Of a DNA stretch of 64,000 nucleotides, positions 22,976-32,254 are shown piece by piece. This stretch comes from Neptuniibacter sp048548695 (lineage in GTDB: Bacteria > Pseudomonadota > Gammaproteobacteria > Pseudomonadales > Balneatricaceae), in assembly GCF_048548695.1 (NCBI RefSeq), contig NZ_JBLYIF010000010.1, one strand, 5' to 3'. The notes under the pieces are model-generated. The model did no database searches and was not told the DNA's origin. It worked only from the letters and a program-made list of their open reading frames with translations. Position numbers and translations under genes: made by a program. Every line of letters begins with the position of its first letter. Within the stretch, counting starts at the first letter, position 1.

Positions 22976-25771
22976 TTATGGCGCTTCGGCGGTTGTCGGT
23001 ATTGTTTTTATCGATGGCGTGACTAAGGGCGGATTACTCTGCTTAAGTCGCGCTAAAATTTCGCTGAAAGGTTGCGGCTTGTCGATACCATAACCCTGGG
23101 CAAAATTGACCCCGATATGCTGCAGCATGCTCATGATTTCGTCATTTTCTACATATTCGGCAATGGTCTGCATGCCCATGGTTTGCCCAATTTCATTAAT
23201 GGATTTGATCATCGCATGGTATACAGGGTCTTCAGCTATATCTTTAACAAACATACCGTCTATTTTCAGGTAGTCCACTGGCAGGTTTTTCAGATAGCCG
23301 AATGAAGATAAGCCGCTGCCAAAATCATCCAGTGCAAACTGACAGCCAAACTGCTTCAGGGTTTTAATGAACTGCACCGCCATGCTTAATTTAGAAATGG
23401 CAGCTGTTTCGGTTATTTCAAAGCAGATCATCTTGCCATCAATATTGTGCTCTTTCAGTGCTGCAACAATAAAGTCCAGGAAGTTCGGCGCGGCGATGGA
23501 CTGGCCTGAGATGTTGATAGATAAGAATTTGATGCGGGTGGCGCAGCTGGGGTTCGCGGCAATGGTTCGGAAAGCGTTGGAAATGACCCAATGGTCAATG
23601 TTCTCTGCCAGGTCATAGCGTTCTGCTGCGGGTAGGAACAAGCCAGGGGCAACCAAATTACCTGATTCGTCAATCATCCGTACCAGCAGTTCGTAATGTA
23701 TATCGGTAGAATTTTTAAGCGGCTTGATGGTTTGAGCAAAGAGGCAAAATCTGTTTTCTTCCAGGGCTTTATGTATGCGGGGTACCCAGCGTATTTCGCC
23801 TTCACGAGCGGTAACTGTGACATCATCCTCTTCATAAAGGTGGATACGATTTCGCCCCAGGTCTTTAGCGGCATAACATGCAGCATCTGCTTGACGTAAT
23901 AGTTCGGTGAAGTTGGGTGTTGTTTCGTTGATAGCGACCAGCCCGATACTCACGCCAATTTTAAAGGTGTGACCTTCCCAGCTGAATTGATAGTTCTGGA
24001 TTGCGTCGTGCAGCAGAGTAGTGATGCGTTGGGCTTGCTCTAAGTTGCAGTATTCCATAAGAATGGCGAATTCGTCTCCGCCTAAGCGAGCTAGCGTATC
24101 TCGTTGCCGCACTTGTTCGCGCAAGATCATGGCTACCTGGCGCAGTAGTTCATCACCGGCGATATGACCTCCTGTGTCATTGACGATTTTGAACTGGTCC
24201 AGGTCCATAAAACATAAGGCGTGAACACTCTTTTCTGTTCGGACTTTTGTTATCAGTCTGTTTGCTCGATGCTCAAATTCACTGCGGTTGAGGATGCCGG
24301 TGAGCGCATCATGGCGAGCCTGATGGTTCAGTTTGTTAGAGAGTAAATGCTCTTTGGTGATGTCTTCTTGGGTCGAGATATAGTGGGTAATCTCGCCTTG
24401 GTTATTTTCAATACTGGAAATAGACACCCGGCTCCAGTATGTATCTCCGTCTCTCTTGCGGTTTAGAACTGTACCTTGCCATACATCACCGGCAGTGATT
24501 GTTTGCCACAATTCTTGATAGGTGTCGCTGGGTGTTTGTGCTGAGCGCAAGATATTGACATTTTTACCTATAGCTTCGTCACTATGGTAGCCAGTAATTT
24601 CGGTGAACTTGGGGTTCACGTATTCAATGGTGCCGTTACAGTCAGTAATAATGACGGTGGTTGATGTCGACTCAACCGCGCGGGAGAGTTTTTTCAACGA
24701 TTCGTCCGCCATCTTGCGTTCGGTAATGTCACGTGTCACCGCAAGGTGGGCAATGATGTCACCTGATTTGTCTCTGAGCGGCGTGGCGTGTGTTTCCACC
24801 CATTTACGGCCACCTTGTAGGCCGATAATTTCGTACTCCATGATGATGGATTGCCCATCAAACACCTTTTTATTCAGTTCGATAAACTGATCTCTGTGTT
24901 CAGGGGCTATCAGGTCATAAACCAATGCGCCGTCGACTTCGTCAAACGTGGGGGCTTCGATCAGCCCCAGGCCAGCCGGGTTCATGCTGAGTAATGTGCC
25001 ATCACGAGCAACCGTCTTTACGCACTCTGGCTCGGATTCCAGAATGGTATTCAATTTGGTGTTTGCCGACTTGAGTTCTTCTTTAGCAAGTTTGCTCTCA
25101 CTAATATCCCGGATAAATGCGCAAGCACTGTCCTGACTGCCGTAGGATAAAAAACTTAATGAAATTTCAACCGGAACGAATATGTTTGCTTTAGTTTTGA
25201 GGTCAGCGCTGATCGTTGCGCTACCGACGGAATGCCACTCCTGCCAGTGATCAGAAAATTCTGCTGTTGGTAGGTTGTCCTGAATGTCTGCAATATCTAA
25301 ATCGAGCAACTCCTCGCGGGTATAGCCGAGTAATTCACAGGCCCTGACGTTAGCATCCAGAAATTGCCCCGTTGCATTCATCCAGATGATGGCTTCGTTG
25401 CTGTGGTCTAAAGACTGTTTTTTATACAGCAGGGCTTTGTTAGATGTTTGCAGTTGTTGTACCTGGCGGCTGATTATAAATACCCCAGACACCAGCAGCA
25501 GGCTGACGGTCGACAAAATTAGTCCAGATATTAAGCCCGGTTGGACAGGTAAATGGATATCGATGTTTGGCACGAGGATGATGCCTTGCAATGCTGTCAG
25601 CAATAGCAGGCCAAGAACAATAAATAGTCGTGCTTTCTGGCTTATGCTGGCCTGACTGAATCGGAAGGCTAAGCCGGTTGCTATCAATAATAGCGAAATT
25701 GAGATAACAGAAAGTATCGTGGCCATATTGTGAACTCTACATCCGGACAGTATTTCGTTGCTGACAGGCAT
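22976..25771 (-). CDS. Membrane PAS-GGDEF-EAL c-di-GMP turnover protein
   Basis: This is a 931-aa signalling protein. Three N-terminal transmembrane segments (about 18-36, 47-67 and 79-101) are followed by three PAS domains (about 120-230, 240-355 and 362-475), a GGDEF domain and an EAL domain. G-G-D-E-F is intact at 564-568. An inhibitory-site R-x-x-D (555-558) stands five residues upstream, so diguanylate cyclase activity with product inhibition is plausible. The EAL motif reads E-L-L (694-696) in Y-E-L-L-V-R-M; the catalytic Glu and the D-D-F-G motif are kept, so phosphodiesterase activity is also possible. An ATG at 25726 is an alternative start with AGAG upstream. Confidence 0.92.
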   Translation of the reverse strand: MPVSNEILSGCRVHNMATILSVISISLLLIATGLAFRFSQASISQKARLFIVLGLLLLTALQGIILVPNIDIHLPVQPGLISGLILSTVSLLLVSGVFIISRQVQQLQTSNKALLYKKQSLDHSNEAIIWMNATGQFLDANVRACELLGYTREELLDLDIADIQDNLPTAEFSDHWQEWHSVGSATISADLKTKANIFVPVEISLSFLSYGSQDSACAFIRDISESKLAKEELKSANTKLNTILESEPECVKTVARDGTLLSMNPAGLGLIEAPTFDEVDGALVYDLIAPEHRDQFIELNKKVFDGQSIIMEYEIIGLQGGRKWVETHATPLRDKSGDIIAHLAVTRDITERKMADESLKKLSRAVESTSTTVIITDCNGTIEYVNPKFTEITGYHSDEAIGKNVNILRSAQTPSDTYQELWQTITAGDVWQGTVLNRKRDGDTYWSRVSISSIENNQGEITHYISTQEDITKEHLLSNKLNHQARHDALTGILNRSEFEHRANRLITKVRTEKSVHALCFMDLDQFKIVNDTGGHIAGDELLRQVAMILREQVRQRDTLARLGGDEFAILMEYCNLEQAQRITTLLHDAIQNYQFSWEGHTFKIGVSIGLVAINETTPNFTELLRQADAACYAAKDLGRNRIHLYEEDDVTVTAREGEIRWVPRIHKALEENRFCLFAQTIKPLKNSTDIHYELLVRMIDESGNLVAPGLFLPAAERYDLAENIDHWVISNAFRTIAANPSCATRIKFLSINISGQSIAAPNFLDFIVAALKEHNIDGKMICFEITETAAISKLSMAVQFIKTLKQFGCQFALDDFGSGLSSFGYLKNLPVDYLKIDGMFVKDIAEDPVYHAMIKSINEIGQTMGMQTIAEYVENDEIMSMLQHIGVNFAQGYGIDKPQPFSEILARLKQSNPPLVTPSIKTIPTTAEAP

Positions 25772-26081
25772 CAGTTAAACGGTTGGCGTTTGGGCTGTCA
25801 TTTTTGTTTTACCCAGGGCCTGCGAGCACGACTAACCATTCGCTATCAACGCACAGATGCCACTCAAACCTCGTTAGCGCCGTGAGATAAAAGTCGCAGT
25901 TGAGGTGCTAAGCATCATGGTAGGCACTATAGCAAAGCCGTAACTGTTAAGCGCTCAGGTAAAGCATGATGCCCTATCCAAGCCGTAGTCTACTGAGCTG
26001 GGTCAAACCTATTGAAATTCTTTAGTACAGCAGGATTACGCCTGCAAGTCAGGCGCACTAGGGCTTATCTGGCTGCAAGCG
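25772..26081. other. 310-bp intergenic region, no gene found
   Basis: This stretch lies between the 3' end of ppx and the 5' end of the GGDEF-EAL gene, both on the minus strand, so it should hold the promoter of the latter. I saw no convincing ORF, terminator or riboswitch. A repeated AAGCCGTA (near 25935 and 25980) is the only internal similarity noticed. Confidence 0.5.
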
Positions 26082-27596
26082 CTAGAAAAATTTCAATTTG
26101 ATATGGGCAGCGCTGAGGTATTCCGCTTCCTGCTCTAGTTCGGCATGGGTTAATGGGTGATGTTCCAGCCAGCCCTCCGGAAACTTCAGCCCCAGTTTTT
26201 TGCCGTCGGCCTGAAACTCAATGCCCGGTAACCTGTCTTTGGTACGGCTGCGGTTCAGCACAACGGCTAGTCGCAACAGCACGCACAAGCGAGTAAAAGG
26301 CTCCTGTAGCCGGTCGGGTAGGGTTTTGAATTCCTCTTTGGGAAACTTGCGGCGGTGGCCTCGAACCAGAGTCGCCAGCTGTAACTGACTCTGGTTGGTA
26401 AAGCCGGGCAGGTCTGAGTTGTTGAGCAGGTACGCGCTGTGTTTGTGGTGTTGGCTATGGGCGATGGTTAGGCCGATTTCATGGGTGCGGGCGGCCCAGC
26501 TGAGTATGTCGTAATGTTCAGCGCTTAATCCCCAGTCATTTTTGACCTGCCCCCAGGCAATTAAGGCGGTTTGTTCCACTCGCTCGGCTTGCTCACTGTC
26601 AACATGATAACGCTGCATCAGCGCGTTGATGGTACGGTCGCGGACATCTTCATGCTGCAGGCGACCTACCATGTCGTAAAGCACGCCTTCACGTAGTGCT
26701 CCGTCGGAAAACTCCATGCTGGTGATCTCCAGCGTATCGAAAATGGCACAGAGAATAGCGCAGCCGGCCGGTAGCAGGTGGAGTCGCTCGGCCTTCAGGC
26801 CAGGCATTTCCAATTTTTCATAGTGGTTGGCTTTGAGGATCTGGTCGCGCAGCGTATGCAGTGCTTCTACTGTCAGTGAGTCTTCACACCAGCCGAAATT
26901 CTTGCATACGTTGCGAATCGCTTTGATGGTGCCGGACGCGCCAACACTGCTGCTCCAACCATGCTGTTGATAGGCGGCGCGAATTGCTAGCAGCTCCCGG
27001 CAGGCGGTCGTGTAAGCCCGACGAAAGCCCTCAGGGCTGATTGCGCCTTCCTGGAAAAAATACTGGCTGTAGCTGACGCAACCAATATGCAGGCTTTCGG
27101 TGAGCTTTGGCTCAAACCGCTCGCCGATAATGAACTCTGTACTGCCGCCGCCAATGTCGACCACCAAGCGTGGTCCATGGTCATCCGACAGGCTGTGGGC
27201 TACACCCAGGTAGATCAGGCGTGCTTCTTCCCGGCCTGAAATGATTTCCAGCGATGCGCCTATGACTTTTTCGGCGGCTTCAATAAAAGCCTGACTGTTT
27301 TTGGCTTCCCGCAGGGCGTTGGTGCCTACGGCGCGGATGTTATCGCTTGGTAATTCACTAATTCGCTGGGCAAACCGGCCTAGACAGTCCAATCCGCGCT
27401 GCCAGGCATCATCAAGCAGCTTTTTGTTGCTATCAATGCCAGCGGCAAGCTGGACCTTTTCGGAGAGGATATCCAGAGGGCGGATCTCGCCCTGGGTCAG
27501 TTGTGCCACCACCATGTGGAAGCTATTGGAACCCAGATCGATTGCAGCCAGAAGCTGGGAGTCTTCATTCTGGCTGACTGGGGTGTTATCTGTCAT
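26082..27596 (-). CDS. ppx: Exopolyphosphatase / pppGpp phosphohydrolase
   Basis: This 504-aa Ppx/GppA-family protein releases phosphate from inorganic polyphosphate; some members also hydrolyse pppGpp. The N-terminal ASKHA fold has the phosphate loops D-L-G-S-N-S-F-H (about 20-27) and D-I-G-G-G-S-T-E-F (about 147-155). A C-terminal HD-like helical domain carries A-A-R-T-H-E-I-G. Ppx fits better than GppA because ppx is next to trxA and rho in Pseudomonas. No ppk gene is in the window. It is divergent from trxA. Confidence 0.9.
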   Translation of the reverse strand: MTDNTPVSQNEDSQLLAAIDLGSNSFHMVVAQLTQGEIRPLDILSEKVQLAAGIDSNKKLLDDAWQRGLDCLGRFAQRISELPSDNIRAVGTNALREAKNSQAFIEAAEKVIGASLEIISGREEARLIYLGVAHSLSDDHGPRLVVDIGGGSTEFIIGERFEPKLTESLHIGCVSYSQYFFQEGAISPEGFRRAYTTACRELLAIRAAYQQHGWSSSVGASGTIKAIRNVCKNFGWCEDSLTVEALHTLRDQILKANHYEKLEMPGLKAERLHLLPAGCAILCAIFDTLEITSMEFSDGALREGVLYDMVGRLQHEDVRDRTINALMQRYHVDSEQAERVEQTALIAWGQVKNDWGLSAEHYDILSWAARTHEIGLTIAHSQHHKHSAYLLNNSDLPGFTNQSQLQLATLVRGHRRKFPKEEFKTLPDRLQEPFTRLCVLLRLAVVLNRSRTKDRLPGIEFQADGKKLGLKFPEGWLEHHPLTHAELEQEAEYLSAAHIKLKFF

Positions 27597-27752
27597 TAAA
27601 CGTAATACCTCAGGCTGCAGCTCTAGCGGGCTCTGCGGGGCAGTGGGGCGTGTTGGTATAAGACTACCAGATGCCTGCCGCAGGTGCAGGCTGTTTTATG
27701 CCTTATACCGGTTCCAGAGTGGCAGGCCGCTGGGGATTATCTGTTTTGGGTG

Positions 27753-27782
27753 TTACAAATTTATGGCCTTGGGTGTTATTAT
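27753..27782 (+). promoter_or_regulatory. Possible sigma-70 promoter of trxA
   Basis: TTACAA (27753-27758) and TATTAT (27777-27782) are 18 bp apart, 43 bp upstream of the trxA start. The match is moderate and unsupported by other evidence. Confidence 0.35.
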
Positions 27783-27824
27783 CGCTGTCTGTATCAATTC
27801 TGGGTGCAATGGAGAACAGTCCCC

Positions 27825-28151
27825 ATGAGCGAAAACATTGTTAATGTCACTGACGATTCCTTTGAAGATGAAGTGATTAAAGCAGAAGGTCCGGTGCTGG
27901 TTGATTATTGGGCAGAATGGTGTGGTCCCTGCAAGATGATCGCTCCGGTGTTGGAAGAAGTCGCAAAAGAATATGCGGGTCAGTTGAAGATCTGCAAACT
28001 GAACATCGATGAAAACAGCGAAACGCCGCCAAAATTCGGTATTCGTGGTATCCCAACCCTGATGTTATTCAAGGGCGGCAACGTCGAAGCAACCAAAGTA
28101 GGTGCGCTGTCTAAGTCTCAGCTGTCTGCATTTGTTGAAGCAAACCTGTAA
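27825..28151 (+). CDS. trxA: Thioredoxin 1
   Basis: This 108-aa cytoplasmic disulfide reductase has the redox centre W-C-G-P-C (C33, C36) and the cis-proline loop I-P-T-L (about 75-78). It donates electrons to ribonucleotide reductase, peroxiredoxins and others and is recharged by thioredoxin reductase. The longer frame begins at 27684, but the ATG at 27825 gives the exact family length and has GGAG upstream. It lies upstream of rho, as in E. coli and Pseudomonas. Confidence 0.97.
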   Translation: MSENIVNVTDDSFEDEVIKAEGPVLVDYWAEWCGPCKMIAPVLEEVAKEYAGQLKICKLNIDENSETPPKFGIRGIPTLMLFKGGNVEATKVGALSKSQLSAFVEANL

Positions 28152-28163
28152 TCAGGTGTGTGT

Positions 28164-28196
28164 GAATGGGTAATGACTAAAAAACATTACCCATTC
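28164..28196 (+). terminator. Strong hairpin after trxA
   Basis: Perfect 12-bp arms GAATGGGTAATG and CATTACCCATTC (28164-28175 and 28185-28196) flank an A-rich loop. They are followed by CTTCTTT, a weak U-tract. It probably terminates trxA or separates it from rho. Confidence 0.75.
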
Positions 28197-28366
28197 CTTC
28201 TTTCCGGCTATAGACAGCCATAGAGCAACCTTTTATAGTGGGGTCAGTTTAGTTGGCCGCCATCTCTCCCTGTTACACGGCAGCGCCCGCTATCCGTCTG
28301 ATATCTCCTATTTCCAGCCAAATTTCTATTTAATATAAATCAGCCTAGTGCTTATTCCCTCCTATT

Positions 28367-29626
28367 ATGAATCTGACAGAATTAAAAACAAAAAGTGTTC
28401 CCGAACTGCTTGAGATTGCGAAAGGCATGGGCATGGACAATCTGGCCCGTTCCCGCAAGCAGGATGTAATATTTGCGATCCTCAAACGCCACGCAAAAGG
28501 TGGTGAGGATATATATGGCGATGGTGTCCTTGAAATTCTGCAGGATGGATTTGGTTTCCTGCGCTCCGCTGATTCCTCATACCTGGCTGGCCCCGATGAT
28601 ATCTATGTGTCGCCTAGCCAGATTCGCCGTTTTAACCTGCGTACCGGTGATACGATTGCCGGCAAAATCCGACCTCCCAAGGATGGCGAACGTTATTTCG
28701 CCTTGCTGAAAGTTAATGAGATTAACTACGATCAGCCGGAAAATGCGAAAAACAAAATACTGTTTGAGAACCTGACGCCACTGTTTGCCCAGGATCGCCT
28801 GCGGATGGAGTTGGGTAACGGCAGTACTGAAGACCTGACGGCTCGGGTTATTGATCTGGTTTGCCCAATGGGTAAAGGCCAGCGCGCATTGCTGGTATCG
28901 CCGCCGAAGGCGGGTAAAACCCTGATGCTGCAGAATATTGCTAACAGTATCTCCCGTAACAACCCGGAAACCCACCTGATTGTGCTGCTGATTGATGAGC
29001 GCCCGGAAGAGGTGACTGACATGCAGCGTACCGTACGCGGCGAAGTCGTGGCATCGACCTTCGATGAACCGCCATCCCGCCATGTACAGGTTGCTGAGAT
29101 GGTGCTGGAAAAAGCCAAGCGCCTGACAGAACACAAAAAAGATGTGGTTATCCTGCTGGACTCTATTACCCGTCTGGCGCGTGCCTACAACACAGTTATT
29201 CCATCCTCCGGCAAGGTACTGACGGGTGGTGTGGATGCCCATGCCTTGGAACGTCCAAAGCGTTTCTTCGGCGCCGCGCGTAATATTGAAGAGGGCGGCA
29301 GCCTGACCATTATTGCCACTGCGCTGGTGGATACCGGATCTAAAATGGACGAGGTTATCTTTGAAGAGTTCAAAGGTACCGGTAACTCTGAGGTGCATCT
29401 GGATCGCAAGATTGCAGAAAAACGGGTATTCCCGGCCATCAATATCCGCCGCTCTGGCACCCGCCGTGAAGACTTGCTTACCACTGAAGATGAACTGCAG
29501 CGGATGTGGATTCTGCGCAAGCTGCTGGACTCAATGGAAGATACCTCAGCCACTGAGTTTGTGATTGATAAGCTGAAAGACTTCAAGACCAATGATGAAT
29601 TCTTCCTCTCCATGAAACGCAAGTAA
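28367..29626 (+). CDS. rho: Transcription termination factor Rho
   Basis: This 419-aa hexameric RNA helicase ends transcripts that are not being translated. The N-terminal helical and cold-shock-like RNA-binding domain (about 1-125, with G-F-G-F-L-R) is followed by the RecA-type ATPase with Walker A P-P-K-A-G-K-T (179-185), the R-P-E-E-V-T-D-M block and the D-S-I-T-R-L-A-R-A-Y-N Walker B region. It is preceded by a 215-bp leader. No Shine-Dalgarno is visible; instead CCCTCCT (28357-28363) sits ahead of the ATG. Confidence 0.97.
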   Translation: MNLTELKTKSVPELLEIAKGMGMDNLARSRKQDVIFAILKRHAKGGEDIYGDGVLEILQDGFGFLRSADSSYLAGPDDIYVSPSQIRRFNLRTGDTIAGKIRPPKDGERYFALLKVNEINYDQPENAKNKILFENLTPLFAQDRLRMELGNGSTEDLTARVIDLVCPMGKGQRALLVSPPKAGKTLMLQNIANSISRNNPETHLIVLLIDERPEEVTDMQRTVRGEVVASTFDEPPSRHVQVAEMVLEKAKRLTEHKKDVVILLDSITRLARAYNTVIPSSGKVLTGGVDAHALERPKRFFGAARNIEEGGSLTIIATALVDTGSKMDEVIFEEFKGTGNSEVHLDRKIAEKRVFPAINIRRSGTRREDLLTTEDELQRMWILRKLLDSMEDTSATEFVIDKLKDFKTNDEFFLSMKRK

Positions 29627-29643
29627 ACTGGAGAGCAACATTG

Positions 29644-29672
29644 AAGGGTAAGCCTGTGGCTTACCCTTTTTT
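29644..29672 (+). terminator. Terminator of rho
   Basis: AAGGGTAAGCC and GGCTTACCCTT pair around a TGT loop and merge into six T residues, 18 bp beyond the rho stop. Confidence 0.93.
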
Positions 29673-29700
29673 ATGAACGGATAACCAACGCCAAGTCTTT

Positions 29701-31179
29701 ATGTCCACACCAAAATACAGAGATCTGCGCGACTTTATACAGATGCTTGAAGCTCGGGGTGAGCTGAAGCGTATCCGACAAGAGGTTGATCCTTATCTGG
29801 AAATGACCGAAATCTGTGACCGTACCCTGCGTGCCGGTGGCCCCGCATTGCTGTTCGAAAACCCCAAAGGTTTTACCACCCCGGTATTGGCTAATCTGTT
29901 TGGTACGCCAGGAAGGGTTGCTTTAGGCATGGGTGAGGAGCGGGTTGAAGCACTGCGTGATGTGGGTGTCTTACTGTCGCAACTGAAAGAGCCGGAGCCG
30001 CCAAAAGGCATGAAAGATGCTTGGGATAAGTGGCCCATCTTTAAGCAGGTGCTGAACATGGGGCCGAAGGTGGTTAAGTCTGCCCCTTGCCAGGCGCATG
30101 TGATAGAGGGTGATGATGTCGACCTGTATCAGTTGCCGATCCAGACGTGCTGGCCGGGTGATGCGGGCCCGTTGGTGACCTGGCCGCTGGTGATAACCCG
30201 GGGACCAAATAAAGAACGGCAGAATCTGGGTATTTATCGCCAGCAGCTGATTGCGCGAAATAAGTTGATTATGCGTTGGCTGGCACATCGCGGCGGTGCG
30301 CTGGATCTGCGTGAATGGCAGCAGCAACACCCGGGCGAACGCTTCCCGGTTGCCGTGGCTTTGGGTGCCGATCCGGCAACTATATTAGGCGCGGTCACTC
30401 CGGTACCGGATACCCTGTCTGAATATGGTTTTGCCGGTCTTTTGCGGGGTGGTAAAACAGAAGTGGTACGCTGTATCGGCAATGATTTGCAGGTGCCAGC
30501 CAGTGCCGAGTTTATTTTAGAAGGTTATATTGAGCCGGGTGAAATGGCCGATGAAGGGCCGTTTGGCGACCATACCGGTTATTACAATGAAGTGGACCAG
30601 TTTCCGGTATTCACCGTAGAACGGATTACCCACCGCGAGGACCCGATCTATCACAGCACCTACACTGGGCGTCCGCCGGATGAGCCTGCGGTGCTGGGGG
30701 TGGCGCTGAATGAAGTGTTTGTACCGATTCTGCAAAAGCAGTTTCCTGAGATCGTCGACTTCTATCTGCCGCCGGAAGGTTGTTCTTACCGTATGGCAGT
30801 CGTTACCATGAAAAAGCAGTATCCGGGACATGCTAAGCGGGTGATGCTGGGTGTCTGGTCGTTTTTGCGTCAGTTTATGTATACCAAGTTTGTCATTGTC
30901 TGTGATGATGACATTAATGCCCGCGACTGGCAGGATGTTATCTGGGCAATCACCACGCGAATGGACCCTCAGCGGGACACCGTGCTGATCGACAATACCC
31001 CGATAGATTATCTGGATTTTGCTTCTCCAGTATCGGGGCTGGGGTCCAAGATGGGCATGGACGCTACCAACAAATGGCCGGGTGAAACCAACCGGGAGTG
31101 GGGCGAGCCGATCGAAATGGATGCTGAGGTAAAGCAACGGGTTGATGCGCTCTGGGATGAGCTGGGCATACTGGACTGA
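29701..31179 (+). CDS. ubiD: 4-hydroxy-3-polyprenylbenzoate decarboxylase
   Basis: This 492-aa prenylated-FMN-dependent decarboxylase removes the ring carboxyl in ubiquinone synthesis. The family signature around the catalytic acids is seen in G-E-M-A-D-E-G-P-F-G-D-H-T-G-Y-Y (about 280-295). The N-terminus (Y-R-D-L-R-D-F-I) and length match UbiD of E. coli. The partner UbiX that makes prenyl-FMN is not in the window. It is followed after three bases by an iron-sulfur flavin reductase gene, the same order as in Pseudomonas. Confidence 0.95.
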   Translation: MSTPKYRDLRDFIQMLEARGELKRIRQEVDPYLEMTEICDRTLRAGGPALLFENPKGFTTPVLANLFGTPGRVALGMGEERVEALRDVGVLLSQLKEPEPPKGMKDAWDKWPIFKQVLNMGPKVVKSAPCQAHVIEGDDVDLYQLPIQTCWPGDAGPLVTWPLVITRGPNKERQNLGIYRQQLIARNKLIMRWLAHRGGALDLREWQQQHPGERFPVAVALGADPATILGAVTPVPDTLSEYGFAGLLRGGKTEVVRCIGNDLQVPASAEFILEGYIEPGEMADEGPFGDHTGYYNEVDQFPVFTVERITHREDPIYHSTYTGRPPDEPAVLGVALNEVFVPILQKQFPEIVDFYLPPEGCSYRMAVVTMKKQYPGHAKRVMLGVWSFLRQFMYTKFVIVCDDDINARDWQDVIWAITTRMDPQRDTVLIDNTPIDYLDFASPVSGLGSKMGMDATNKWPGETNREWGEPIEMDAEVKQRVDALWDELGILD

Positions 31180-31182
31180 CCG

Positions 31183-32229
31183 GTGGCCTGGCGCATAACC
31201 CTTGCAGATCAGAATGTCTGCCTGCAAAGCCTTCCCGAAGAGACCTTGTATGACACCCTGCAACGCTATGGGTATCGGCTGCGAGTGAGTTGTCGCAATG
31301 GGGTGTGTCAAATTTGTGAAGTTCAGCTGCTGGCCGGAGAGGTTGAGCAGCGGTATCCAAAAAGACATCTCTGCCTGACAGAGATGGATAATCAGGGCGG
31401 AAAGCCCATTCTGGCCTGCACTAGCCGGCCACTTTCTGACGTTAGGGTGCAAATAGAGGGAGTTCAACCTCCCGGAGTGTTAGTTGTGAAAAAATTGCGG
31501 TGTGATATTACCACCATTGAAAAGTTAAACAGCGATGTCTATCGAGTGCGGTTGCATCTGCCAGCGACCGGATCCCTGGCAGCAGAGTTCTATGCAGGGC
31601 AATATCTGGACATAGTATTGCCTGATGGCCGTCAGGCTTCATTCTCTATTGGTTCTGCACCTGATCAGGGGCGTGATCTGGAGTTGCATATCCGGCACAT
31701 GCCGGGCAGTGAAATGTCCAATGCAATTTTGGCCCATCTGCAACAGAATCCTTCGGTTGAAATCGAGCTACCTAAAGGCACCTGTTATTTGCAGGCGCAG
31801 TCGATTAATGCCCAAACCCGGCTGATTTTTGCGGCTGCAAGCACCGGCTTTGCCCAAGTGAAAAGTGTGGTTGAGCACCTGTTGGCAAACCAGTATGGCA
31901 ATCCGATTTATATCTATTGGGGCGCGCGCGTTGAAGAAGATATGTATCTAGAGCGGCTGCCGCAGCAGTGGGCCAGTGAACACACCAATGTGCATTTTGT
32001 ACCGGTAATCAGTGAGCCGGAGAACAGTCCCGGCTGGCAGGGGCGTTGTGGTCTGTTGAGTGATGCGCTTCTGGAGGATTTTGCTGACTTTGAAGGCATT
32101 GAAGTGTTTGCCAGCGGATCGCCAGCGATGGTTTATGCGCTACTGGATGCCTGTGAAACGCGTGGTTTCAGTGCGCAGAAGATGCACTCGGACGTATTTG
32201 CTTACGCGCCACGCCCAAGTAAAGGTTAA
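31183..32229 (+). CDS. Ferredoxin-type 2Fe-2S flavin reductase
   Basis: The 348-aa protein fuses a plant-type ferredoxin domain to an FNR-like reductase. Cysteines C37, C42, C45 and C79 bind the 2Fe-2S cluster. Residues about 100-200 form the FAD domain (R-Q-A-S-F-S-I-G-S), and the NAD(P) domain follows (A-A-A-S-T-G-F-A-Q near 215). Databases often name this family CDP-6-deoxy-delta-3,4-glucoseen reductase, but here it probably passes electrons from NAD(P)H to an unknown oxygenase or flavin enzyme. The GTG start lies three bases after the ubiD stop. Confidence 0.85.
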   Translation: MAWRITLADQNVCLQSLPEETLYDTLQRYGYRLRVSCRNGVCQICEVQLLAGEVEQRYPKRHLCLTEMDNQGGKPILACTSRPLSDVRVQIEGVQPPGVLVVKKLRCDITTIEKLNSDVYRVRLHLPATGSLAAEFYAGQYLDIVLPDGRQASFSIGSAPDQGRDLELHIRHMPGSEMSNAILAHLQQNPSVEIELPKGTCYLQAQSINAQTRLIFAAASTGFAQVKSVVEHLLANQYGNPIYIYWGARVEEDMYLERLPQQWASEHTNVHFVPVISEPENSPGWQGRCGLLSDALLEDFADFEGIEVFASGSPAMVYALLDACETRGFSAQKMHSDVFAYAPRPSKG

Positions 32230-32254
32230 CGGCAGGTTAGTGTCGGTTAGGGCA

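Noticed and set aside
25925..25960. GCAAAGCCG-like sequence suggesting a c-di-GMP riboswitch
   Set aside because: It is on the strand opposite to the GGDEF-EAL gene, and the remaining aptamer motifs are missing.
28577..29398. Minus-strand ORF of 273 aa
   Set aside because: Antisense to rho, which is unmistakable.
30517..31467. Minus-strand ORF of 316 aa
   Set aside because: Antisense to ubiD and the following reductase; no family features.
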